From the NCBI GenBank assembly GCA_035610835.1, contig CM069447.1, positions 60,581,048 through 60,645,047 on the forward strand: a stretch of DNA of 64,000 bases, read 5' to 3'. The translations under genes and the position numbers were made by a program. Positions 49,501-61,500 of the stretch are shown here, one piece after another. Origin of the DNA: Ophiura sarsii (lineage: Eukaryota; Echinodermata; Ophiuroidea; Amphilepidida; Ophiuridae). The stretch's first letter is position 1. Every line of letters starts with the position of its first letter. The notes beneath the pieces were generated by a model, which saw only the letters and a list, made by a program, of their open reading frames with translations, was not told the DNA's origin and did not search any database.

Positions 49501-52500
49501 TAAAATGATAATTTAATAAATTAATGAGTAATATTAGGGGGCTGGCATTTTCTTCGGAAGGGGGGGGGTCCCAAATATACTGGGGGGGGTCATAGTTTTT
49601 TTGACATGAAAACAGGGGGGGTCATAAAATTATTTCATTGAAAATGGGGGGGGGGTCACAAATTTATCAAAGCATGCTTGCGTGAAGAAAAAAAAAGGTA
49701 GGGGGGGTCATAAAAATATGCAGCTCTTGGATAGGGGGGGTCATGAAAAAATTGTCTGGGTCTATCCACATTTTTGGGACCCCCCCCCCCTTCCGAAGAA
49801 AATGCCAGCCCCCTTAAACAGAAATGTTCATGTCACAAAATCTGCCTAATTATGAACAAATGGTTTTGGTCGGAATTACACCTCTTCACACTCATTTGAT
49901 GTGTGTTGCGATCTGCGAAAACCCTTCACAAGGTGGGAAAATCACTTTTGGGATTTTTGCATGGTATCATTTAAAAGGTGACACTTTTGAGCTCCTTTTA
50001 GAACTGTTTGAATTATACTTCTACCATCTTCTAATAATCAAACGTTGGGTTCAAATAAAAATCAAAAGTAACTGATATTCAATCAAATGGGCTTTCAATT
50101 CATCCTGTATCAAAATCACATGTAACTCACCACAAAATATGGATCTTTAAAACAATGTCCTCGTCTCTCAGGTTGCACACTGACTGCAGTGTCAACGTCT
50201 CCACCCCTTCTGGTTTACACCCATGGTATAGGGGCTTTGCAATTTTTAAAAGCACTAAAAGTGCTGCCTGATTTGGGGAAAAGTGCTATTTGGATAAAAA
50301 TGTGCTTTTTTGAGGTAAAAGGTGCTTTTTTGCACAAAAACATGCAATGTGCATTTAAAATAAACCCAAAAGCGCAGTTATGTTGGGCTTTTCCACGTTT
50401 ACATTCTTATTTCATCGTCAAAACCATCATTTTTCATTCAAAACTAAATTCAAACTACACAAAGTGTAAAATAAATACTTCCACAGTTATGTAATTTGTT
50501 GATTTTTTTGGTAAATGGACATTATTTGTTTAATATTTAGACAACTTTTGGCCAATAAGTGCTTTTTTGGTGCTTTTTGCGCTTTTGAGCATTTCCCCTA
50601 TCCTTAGGGCAATTCCATGTTACTCACGTTACGCTTTTTCACTACGTTACACTTTTGAAAGTGCCATATTTTTTTAGAAGAACAAGCTTGACACAATTAT
50701 TTTTTCTGCAGTAGTTACACAAGACCCAGAAAAATAAATACTTCCACAGTTATGTAATTTGTTGATTTTTTTGGTAAATGGACATTATTTGTTTAATATT
50801 TAGACAACTTTTGGCCAATAAGTGCTTTTTTGGTGCTTTTTGCGCTTTTGAGCATTTCCCCTATCCTTAGGGCAATTCCATGTTACTCACGTTACGCTTT
50901 TTCACTACGTTACACTTTTGAAAGTGCCATATTTTTTTAGAAGAACAAGCTTGACACAATTATTTTTTCTGCAGTAGTTACACAAGACCCAGCACTAACT
51001 TTATATGCAATTAGAATTGCAATACAAGACATGACTTGCGAGTGAGAAGGAAAATACTTTTGTTACTCACGTTACATTTGATTGGACATCATAAAATGGC
51101 AACAAGCCTTCATTCACAAAGTGTCCTCATACAGGATATTTTTGGAAACAAGTTTAACATGGTTGATTAAGCTAACATTAAGATCTACAAATGCAAGGTG
51201 AAATTAATCTGATTAGACAAATACTTTTCAGAAAATTGACCAAAATAGCTGTTACTCACATTACGTTACTCACGTTACTTGTTTTTGCAGATTCAAATTG
51301 TATTTATATAGCTCATGCAGATTAGCTCAAAATGTTATGAAATAGTCTTGACATGATGTAGTTAATTTCCCTTTCCCAAAATGTTATTATGTCTCCAAAC
51401 GGTCAATTATGACCCCTACACAAGTTCACAGGACATTTTGCAAACTCTCTACCTGTTACATCAACAATATCTTGATGAAAATGGTATCATTTTGCATTAA
51501 AACAGAAACAATTTGAGAGATATTTTCTTTTTTGAAAGTTAACATTATGTTTAACAAGTGTTAGGCCTAAAAAAAAAAGAGGTTTGATTGGCGTAACCCG
51601 ACCGACCCTAAGTACATCGCCGACCCTGAATATTTTTTATTATTTTGAGGGGAAAAACAAATATATATTTATAAAAATTGAACAAAGTATTAAAGTTTTT
51701 GACTGTTTGCTTTCATTTTCGGCTATTTTAAGTCCCTATCGAAATTATATATTGTTGAACACAACGATACACTTTTGCCCGGCAATTAAATACGCTAGAG
51801 CTATGTGTAGACATTGCACAGTAGGTGATTTAAAAATAAAATTAAAAATTAAAAATAAAAAAATCCCGACCGACCTACCCTATTTGTTTTGGTCATGTTA
51901 CGCCAATCAAACTTTTTTTTTTTTTAGGCCTTAGGTTAAAATAATTGCATATAATTGATGAATTACACCATAGTTATCAAGGTTGCCGAATTCAGCACCT
52001 TTGCGCAAAATCAATATTTTTGAACTTAGGAACGATGAACGCAAGAAATATTCAGAAAATGCTCTATAGTATTTGTGTACATACGCTATGCATGTATATT
52101 TAACACTTTGTAACCAACAAGATTGAATATTTTCCTTCAAAAGTGACTTTCAGAGGACAAAATTACTGTTTTAGGGACCGTTCATTATTTATGGTGGAGG
52201 GGGGGTTGGGACAATTTCGAGATTCGTATGTCAAAATTACCTAACCCCCCCCCTACAGCTGAAACTGAAAATTACATGACCCCCCCTGCTAACCAGTAGC
52301 TTTTTACACAACCCCCCCCCCCCCCCCCCCCAATAAAAGAAAAATCAACTTGTCACATCTTAGGGGCGGTTTTTTTTTCTTTTGTCCATAGATTCGTTGG
52401 TATGTTCTGTTTGTGCCCTCTGAACGGCCAATAATTTAATGATACCCCCTCTTGATCTTTTGATTGTGTGAAATTATACTAATTAATTATATTGCGAGCG

Positions 52501-55500
52501 TAGCGAGGTGGAAAATGTGTCATATATTTATACATTTTGGGTGGTTTTGTGAGTCTTAACCCGAAAAAAGTTAGAACATCCTGACAAAAACGTATGTCCA
52601 ACATTCTACTTTTGTGAGCTTAGGTGCAGAGCTGAGAGTGAGACGAGGTGAAAAGCAGGCAAGAATTTACCGTTTTTAATCATATAATTGTTGGACTTTG
52701 GAACATAGGCTAATTAACATGTTTTTATACACCCCATGGCTGTATTGTTTTCAACCGTTGATGATTATATAGGTGTTTTTCAACAGATCGTCCGAGCAGG
52801 GCGTGCACAAAAAAATGTTTGCTGTCCGAAAGTCGTCTCATCATAAGTACATGTTTTGAAGTTGATAGGTTGTAAGAAAATGTGCGCGAAGCGCCGAAAA
52901 AAATTGCATTTACACTCAAAAATAGCCTCTAAAATCACCACCATCTTCATAGTTAAAAAAGTTACATAACCCCCCCTGTTTAAGAATAAAAAGTTACATA
53001 GCCCCCCTATTTCAACATATCAAAGTTACATGACCCCCCCGAAAAAAATTGCATTTACACTCCAAAATAGCCTCTAAAATCACCACCATCTTCATAGTTA
53101 AACAAGTTACATACCCCCCCCCCCCTGTTTAAGAATAAGAAGTTACATAGCCCCCCCTATTTCAACATATCAAAGTTACATGACCCCCCTATATTTTACC
53201 CAACCCCCCCTCCACCATAAATAATGAACGGTCCCTTACTTGTTGAAAAACTTAGAAAGACACGCAATGACCCCTGGAAATAGTGCGCACAAAGTGATGG
53301 AAGTGCCAGACTGACATAAGACTGATAAATGAATAAAACTAAGTGCAGAAAAAGCAAAAAGAGATCCATTTCTTATTGCTACAATGCATTTTAGGCCGTT
53401 ACTCACGTTACATTTTTGTTACTCATGTTACAATTGTTACTCGCGTTACAGTTTTCAAACCTCTGCCATTTTAATAAAACTACACATAGCCCATTATATT
53501 TCCTGTTTTCAAATTAAGTACCTGGAGTATGATTATTATTCCATTTGGCAGAATTTAAAAGCAAAGAACAATTGAGTAGGACAACTATTTGATGTTTATC
53601 GTTACTCACGTTACATTTTCAATTACCATCGGACACACAGGAGATTTCTCCCAACTTGTGTCAATGCATAGGTTTTTATCATAGTTGGTAACTTGAAACT
53701 AAGGTACATGTATTATGCATTTCAGAAATTAACAAATATTTATATTTACAGTTTATATTAACTGTAAGAGGTCAACATAACCTAAACACACATTTTTCAC
53801 TTATTTTTTATGAAAAAAAAAACATTTTCCAACTGATGACGATAATTTCTTGAAATTTACAAACAAATCATTCAAACATTTGATTGTCCCATATACCTAC
53901 AAGTGTATACAATAAAATAAAATGGGTAATAAGCATCCAAATTGAATTTAAAATTTTCAGGTCATATCACCAATCTATGGAATTGCCCCTTACTATACCA
54001 GCTTAGAAGGGACAGTAGGGGCCTCTGCTTGTGGGATTCTAACCATTTTAAACCAAGTTCCCTTCACTGAATACATTTTGAGTAGCAGGAACAAGCTTAA
54101 TTTTTGCACACTGACTGCAGCATCAACATTTCCAACCCCTTCTGGTTTAAACCCTGTCCCTATACCATAAGGAGTCGATCCAGCCTCAGTAGGGACTGCT
54201 GTTGGTGCAGCCTCTACTTGCGGGATTTCAACGATTTTAAACCAACTTCTCTTCAATGGATAGGCATATGTTATGTAGTGGTAAACATTATTTTTGAACT
54301 AATTAACTCACCACAAAATGTGGATCTATAAAACAATGGCCTTTTCTCTCAGGTTGCACACTGACTGCAGCATCAACATTTCCAACCTCTTCTGGTTTAA
54401 ACCCTGTCCCTATACCATAAGGAGTCGATCCAGCCTCAGTAGGGACTGCTGTTGGTGCAGCCTCTACTTGCGGGATTTCAACGATTTTAAACCAACTTCT
54501 CTTCAATGGATAGGCATATGTTATGTAGTGGTAAACATTATTTTTGAACTAATTAACTCACCACAAAATGTGGATCTATAAAACAATGGCCTTTTCTCTC
54601 AGGTTGCACACTGACTGCAGCATCAACATTTCCAACCTCTTCTGGTTTAAACCCTGTCCCTATACCATAAGGAGTCGATCCAGCCTCAGTAGGGACTGCT
54701 GTTGGTGCAGCCTCTACTTGCGGGATTTCAACGATTTTAAACCAACTTCTCTTCAATGGATAGGCATATGTTATGTAGTGGTAAACATTATTTTTGAACT
54801 AATTAACTCACCACAAAATGTGGATCTTTAAAACAATGTCCTTTTCTCTCAGGTTGCACACTGACTGCAGTGTCAACGTCTCCACCCCCTTCTGGTTTAC
54901 ATCCAGTCTCTATACCAGTAACGGTAGGTGTGGATCCAGCTTCAGGAGAGACTGCAGTTGGTGTAGCCTCTACTACTTGCGGGATTTCAGCAGGTGGATT
55001 TACAGATGCCTTGATGATAACTTCTTTGGGTTTGCTTGGTGGTGGTGGTGGTGGTGGTGGTGGTGTTAAGACTGCTGCTACATATTTCTGTTTGTTGTTC
55101 GGCTTGTTGTTGGGTTTGATCTCTGGTGTGACTGTTACGACATCTACGGCGATGTTAGCAGAGGCTACAGGCTGTAAAAATATTTAAGATAGATGGATGT
55201 GGTAATTATTGGAGCGTGTTATTGATGTTACTGATATGTATTACTCTTTTCAATCCTCTCAGCCTAGCTTTACCTATGAAAACTAGCATAGACAGTCGGT
55301 GTCGTAAATTTACTGTAGCGCCAGCGTGAATAGGGCGATCCAAATTCAAGTCAGTTGAGCTATTTAACCAAGACATACATATTCTTTGATCAATCAACAT
55401 GATATCTGAAGCAAAAGTTTGACTCATTTTATTCAGAAAAGTTGAAAAATATTGACTAAATTGCTGCAGAAAGAGTAGAGTGCTAAGTCAAAAATACAAA

Positions 55501-58500
55501 ACTCTAGAGGTCCGTATGCACAAAAGAGTTAGACCGGGTCTAAAGTTGTCCTGGTCTATTTTAAGTGGAATTTAGTTTTTGTGAAATGCACACTTTCATT
55601 ACATTTATTTCTCAAATAAGCTAACAAATTGTAAAGATTTGGATGCAAAGTTCAAAGATAGCACAAAATATCTTTTGAAAATGCAGAGGAAAACAGCTTT
55701 TGAGGCATGAATGAATTTCACCTAGACCAAGTCTAACTTTAGACCCGGTCTAACTCTTTTGTGCATACGGACCTAGAAGTTCAAAATTCGACATGAATTG
55801 TTAGTGTGACATTCCACATTAATTAAAAATGCGTTTGAAACCGTGCCGCATTGTACCATGGATGCGTTCTGCATTTTGGTTGGTGCTGCGCCAAATTGCA
55901 AATATTCTGCAACACGACAGATGCGCACCATCAAAACAGTGGCATAACTAGAGGGTGGGCCTGCCAGAAGGTTTGCCCTCCTGATGGCCCCCAAATGAAA
56001 TGACAAACTCTATATTCACAGGCATATTCCCCCTCATGCTCCCCTAAATTGAAGACCCTATAATTAGTTATGCCACTGCATAAAAAAAAGACGCATCGGG
56101 CGGGGACTCGTGTACGGTAAAACGTTGCATGAAAATGTTAAAATGAGACGCTGTGCACCGTATACCTTGACGACGAAATCAAAAAATATCAAATTCTGTC
56201 GGTGTTCGGCCTGTGACTAATCCGTTAGGCTAGCTCTGAATCATAGCTCTCTGTATGAGAGCTACATGTACATGGAATGAAAGCATATGAGTCAGCGTTG
56301 GATAGTTTCATCAATATTTGTCATGCTTTCTGAATGAAATTAGTCAATCTTTTTCTTCAGAAAATTAATGTTTAATGGTCAAGTATGTGTATATACGAGG
56401 GGGTATCATAAAGTTTTAGAAAACACCCAGAAGTGAAGGAGCCAGAAACTTAATTTTGTTATGTGATCCTTCAGACATCTTTACTAAGTCCCTGTGCAAA
56501 GTTACACATTTCTCCTCCTTTTTATTACCTGTCCACAGACCGCCATTGTAGAGATCCTCAGATTGACCGCCATCGATTGATTCTCAGATTGCCTCAGATT
56601 GTGTTATTCCCAAAACAGCAATAAATAGTTTAAAGTTTAGACAGAAAGAGGTCAAAGGTCATTACAAATAAGCTTGGTGACAATAAACTTATGGGTAACA
56701 TGGGGTGTACACACATTGACCTCTAATGACCCCTACATGACCTTTGACCCTTTCTGTCAACACTTAAAACTATTTATTGCTGTTTTGGGAATAACACATT
56801 CTGAGGCAATCTGAGAATCAATCGATGGCGGTCAATCTGAGGATCTCTACAATGGCGGTGTGTGGACAGGTAATAAAAAGTAGGAGAAATGTGTAACTTT
56901 GCACAGGGACTTAGTATTTAAGATGTCTGAAGGATCACATAACAAAATTAAGTTTCTGGCTCCTTCACTTCTGGGTGTTTTCTAAAACTTTATGATACCC
57001 CCTCGTACATTGGTAAATATCTATTTTCAAAAAATACTGGCTTGGATATCGTTCGCCCTATTCCCGCTACAGTACAGTGAAAATATGATGTGGACTGTCT
57101 ATGCTTCTTCTTCTTCTTCTTCTGGTTTCAGTGCAAACTTCATAGCCCTGGGTTGAACCTATACATGTAAGCACTTGTTGGGGCATGTGATCAGCCTCAG
57201 GGCTATGACTCTCATATCTGCCCATTGTTGAGATTTGGTTCACAGTATAGCGCACTCTATCACTAGTCCTTCACCCGGAAGTTAAGCGTAAACTGCCAAT
57301 CATTCGTTGTCAATGAATATTCAGCCATGACTACTCATGACCTCACACAATGTGATCGTCGCGATCCGGCGTCCTTCCCGCTGATCTGATTACAATATTC
57401 ATAAAATGCAAATAACGCCATGCCCCTCCTCTGTCACTACCAGATGAAGCCATCCACAATTTAAAATTCATATTTTATTCTACATTAATTATTTTGTAAT
57501 TAGTTGCTTTGAATTGCTGTCTTGAATGACTGGGAAGATTGAGCCAGGACAGTAGTCTTTAAGATTGTTCAAATCTCGGACAGTATGTGGGAAGAAGGAC
57601 ATTCAGTCTATAGACTAATCATTTCGTAGCTACCGTTGCGTTAGGCTATAGATGCTATACATGCTATATTATATTCCCGGGAATGTGGGGTGCTCAGAGT
57701 GGTCAATGACTCTAAAATACCTGCCCGACTGGTTGGTTGAACAAATTCTGAAGTTCCACTGAGAGAGCACACCTGGTACGGATTCATTTAAATATTTAGT
57801 CTTGCTAGACGACCCGTAACTGAATGCACATGCTCATAACGATTAAAATGTTTTGTCGCAGTCGTCCGCAGAGAGAACTTCAGCAATTTTTTTAATAACC
57901 AACGCGCGTGAATCTAGTTTTGAGCGTGTGTGGGCGGGGATTCATGACCCATAGATCATGTAGTACGTTCGCTAATTCGGATTACTCCCATTCCCATCCC
58001 TGACACAAATCCTTCCCATTCACAAAACCCCTCCCCCATCACAAACACCCTGCCCACCCCACCCCTAGGCCAACCCTCACCCACCCCATGCATTCATGCC
58101 ACCCCCCCCCCCCCCCCCCCCCATTCCCCACCACAAACCCTCTCCCCTTCCCATCCCCATTCCTCACCATAAACCCGTTATATTATCAACCTGCCCACCA
58201 CAAACACCCTCCCATCACTAACCCCCTCCCAACCACAAACACCATCCCAAACCCCACCCCAATCACATACACCCTCCCTACCCCACCTCACACCAAACCC
58301 GCTATCACAAAAATCACAGCCCCATCACTACAAAAACTTATTTTTAATACAATATCAATAGACAAACTTTTGCTTGATGCTGAATGGATGTCTCTGACAC
58401 ACCCCTTGTATTTCATTGACCACAACCCACCTAAGTTCTCATTTAGGCTAGTGGATCCTCCCAGATATAGACTAGTTAGGTACATAGGTGTATAAATTCA

Positions 58501-61500
58501 ACTGTACTCTTGCAGGTTGGGATTGGTATCAAATTAAAGAGCTCATTTAAACTAAGAAAATGTATTTTAAATGAAGTCAAACGGACATTCTGTTGCGGAG
58601 ATTCAGCTATTTGAATATCGAGGAAATTCAGCCATAGGAGTGAAAAAGATGTGTGGACTGCACAAAGTAAATTTTGGCAACACTGAGTGGTAAATGGCCT
58701 ATTTGATCTGTTTTTGTAGTGTATCTTATTTGTAAATTGCATTAAATATGGCTAAATACACATTTTCATCAACATACCATACCAACTTTGATTTAAGTTT
58801 AATTAATATTTAAACACTCAAAAAATGTGTATTTTTACTTAAAAATACTCCCTCCCGTAGTAAAACCATTCAAAAGTTGAAAAGGTACCCAAAATTGGTC
58901 ATAAAAGAGCCCAATTTAACGGCAAATTTCATACGACAACCAAAACATCTGTTAAGATCAATCATGGGAACACCATGTAGTTCATGAAACATGGAAATCA
59001 CCTACTTTTACCATCATACCTCATAATTATCATTGAATACAACCCTCACTTTGACTTTGAACCGCACCAATAAAGCCCCAATATGCGCACAATACACAAA
59101 ACGGAATACGCCTTGTCTTCATGAACCGTTTTTCCTGACTTAAGGCCAAAATTTATGTCGTCATGGTTAATTTATTTAGGTTGACAACTTAATAATCTTT
59201 CTATGCCGCCCAAAAATCAAGACCTGGACCCTTCATAAAAAGAAGAAATTTCAGGTTCAAGACAGGAAAAAAATAATAAAAAATTAACATTAGATTAAAA
59301 AGCACCCAAATTGGTAAAAAAAGAGCCCAATTTAAAGAAATCGGGCCCAATTTAACGCAAAATTGTATACGATGACCAAAACATCTGTAATTTTGTAACA
59401 ATCATGGGAATACCATGTAGTTCATGAAACATGAAAATCACCTACTTTGACCATCATACCTTCATCATTATCATTGAACACAGCCCTCACTTTGACTTTG
59501 AACCGCACCAATAAAGCACCCAATATGTGCACAAAAACTCAAAATTGAATCACGACACCTTGTCTTCGTGAAGGTAGCACATCTCTAAATAGTTCCAGGC
59601 GAAAACTTGCAACTCTTATTGCGCAATACTTCTTATCAATACGCGTGATTAAAATAGTGATTTCTCAGGAACTACAGTGATTTAGCAGACGAGGTTGGTA
59701 TCAAATTAAAGCTAACAATATGAATTTTAATGATAGATCATTCACAAATAATATTAACTATTTGTTGTTAATAAATAGTAGTCCTACTTTCACGGTGCAC
59801 GGCCGTAAGTCTTGCGAAAAATCAACTTGAAAAATGACCGTAGAGGGCTTAGATGCTCGATTGCTTAAAATCTAACTTTTATCGATATATAATTTACAAT
59901 TTTAATCGAAAGCTTGCTAAAATAGCTAGAGTTTACTACCAAATTGAATGACTTTCTATGTGTAAATTTAAAAATAACCTTGCCAGAACATGGTTTAAAT
60001 CTTTTACAAATCTAAAAGTATGGTGGCCTGCGTGTATAATGTGTCATAGTTTGGGGGCATAAATAGAAATTTATACGTAGAAATTCTTTCAATTTGGTAT
60101 TAAACTCTAGCTATTTTAGCAAGCTTTCGATTAAAATTGTAAATTATATATCGATAAAAGTTAGATTTTAAGCAATTATCGAGCATCTAAGCGCATCGGC
60201 CGTAATTCAAAAACTTGTCTTTTGCTAATGTCGGGTTTCTAGCATAGTCGTAGGCCTAACATTTTCCTAACTTTAAATCGTTCAAATCGATCTATCGTTA
60301 TAATCATATTATAAGCATTGTCTTGGGCTTAAATTTGATACCAAAATCAATTCCTAAATCACAATGGTCATTGAGATATCATCTTTTGAAGCATCGCGCA
60401 TCGATCAAATGTGCAAAATGGTCGTCTAATTTCGACTTCCTATTATTTAGAGGTGTGCTCATGGCCTGAAAAAATGTTTTTTTCCCGGCAAGCGAATCCA
60501 AATTTCCCTTCAAAATGGAATGCATTTCTTAAAGAAAGAGTAACATTTCCCTCCAAATGCCAAAATTTCTCTCCAAATGCTCAAATTTCCCTGCAAGGAG
60601 CTTTCCGTATTGCCTACTTTTTCAGCCTGTGGGTGTGCTACCTGAACCGTTTTTCCTGAAAAAAGGCCAAAATTTGTGTCGTCACGCTTAATTTATTTAG
60701 GTTGACAACTTAATAATCTTTCTATGCCCCCCAAAAATCAAGACCTGGACCCTTCATAAAAAGAAGAAATATCATGTTCAAGATAGGAAAAAATTGATAA
60801 AAAATGACATGTTTGAATATCGCATAGTTGAAATGCTCCGTTTCGAGCAATTTAAAAAGAAATTCTCACCAAATTTGTTTTGAGAATAAAATTTGGCCCC
60901 TACACTATCCAACAGTATCTTTTTAATATAGGGGGATTATTGTAGCTCACAAAAAGTAAATTATTGTGACCATGTCAAATTCAAGTTTGTAAATTTCTGT
61001 AAACACTGGCAAAAACAAGATGGCCACCGTGGTGCACGCTTTTCTATTGCAAATTTTGGCTGACAGAAGAATCTGTCAATTGGGCAAATAGGTAGGTACC
61101 TAGACTAGTAAAGGTGCGTTCATACTATCACGTCGTTGCGCATCGGCCGACGTCGACGGACATCGTTGCGCGAGTTGAAGCATTGTCAACTTTTGTCCGT
61201 CGACGTCGACCTATACGCAACGACGCGAGTATGAACGCACCTTAACTAGTGCTGGGAGATATCAAGCCTCTCAGTCTCAAACCCAAAATAAAGAAATGTT
61301 CTTCATCTCTTCAACAACTTGAACAAGCATCATGATCATAATAATTTGAATAAATTCAAATGTAAGGATAAAGGAAATCAAACATTAAAACTTAGGCCTA
61401 CCTCAACAGATGTTTACTCTGTTGGAGCAATTATTTTTGGTTTCAAACACGACAAATAGCGAATTTATTACGCATTTTGTCTTGATGGCCAAATATGGCT

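Larger units (their letters stand above)
50229..53992. mobile_element. Nest of transposons inserted in an INO80C cassette exon
   Basis: Begins TATAGGGGCTTTGCAATTTT after cassette E's 3' half and ends GGAATTGCCCCTTAC before its 5' half. TATA occurs at both junctions. Components: a segment at 50229-50603 ending GCGCTTTTGAGCATTTCCCC; an identical 263-bp tandem duplication (50478-51003); an element with GGGCAATTCCAT/ATGGAATTGCCC ends and TTA borders (50607-53989) that is full of GTTACTCACGTTAC motifs; and two Harbinger-like elements nested inside (51564-51930, 52174-53235). Confidence 0.7.

Noticed and set aside
54104..55187. Plus-strand frames repeated every 250 bp, including a Trp/Gly run
   Set aside because: They are antisense to the INO80C cassettes. 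The minus strand has correct splice sites and the conserved DPHFV-HSKSG junction.
57067..57255. Frame ending in an Arg run (RRRRRR)
   Set aside because: Made by the (TTC)n microsatellite. The rest resembles a dispersed repeat and lacks splice support.
58088..58495. Proline-rich 135-codon plus-strand frame
   Set aside because: Translation of a CCCCACC/ACAAAC low-complexity tract with a 20-base C run. No homology recognised.
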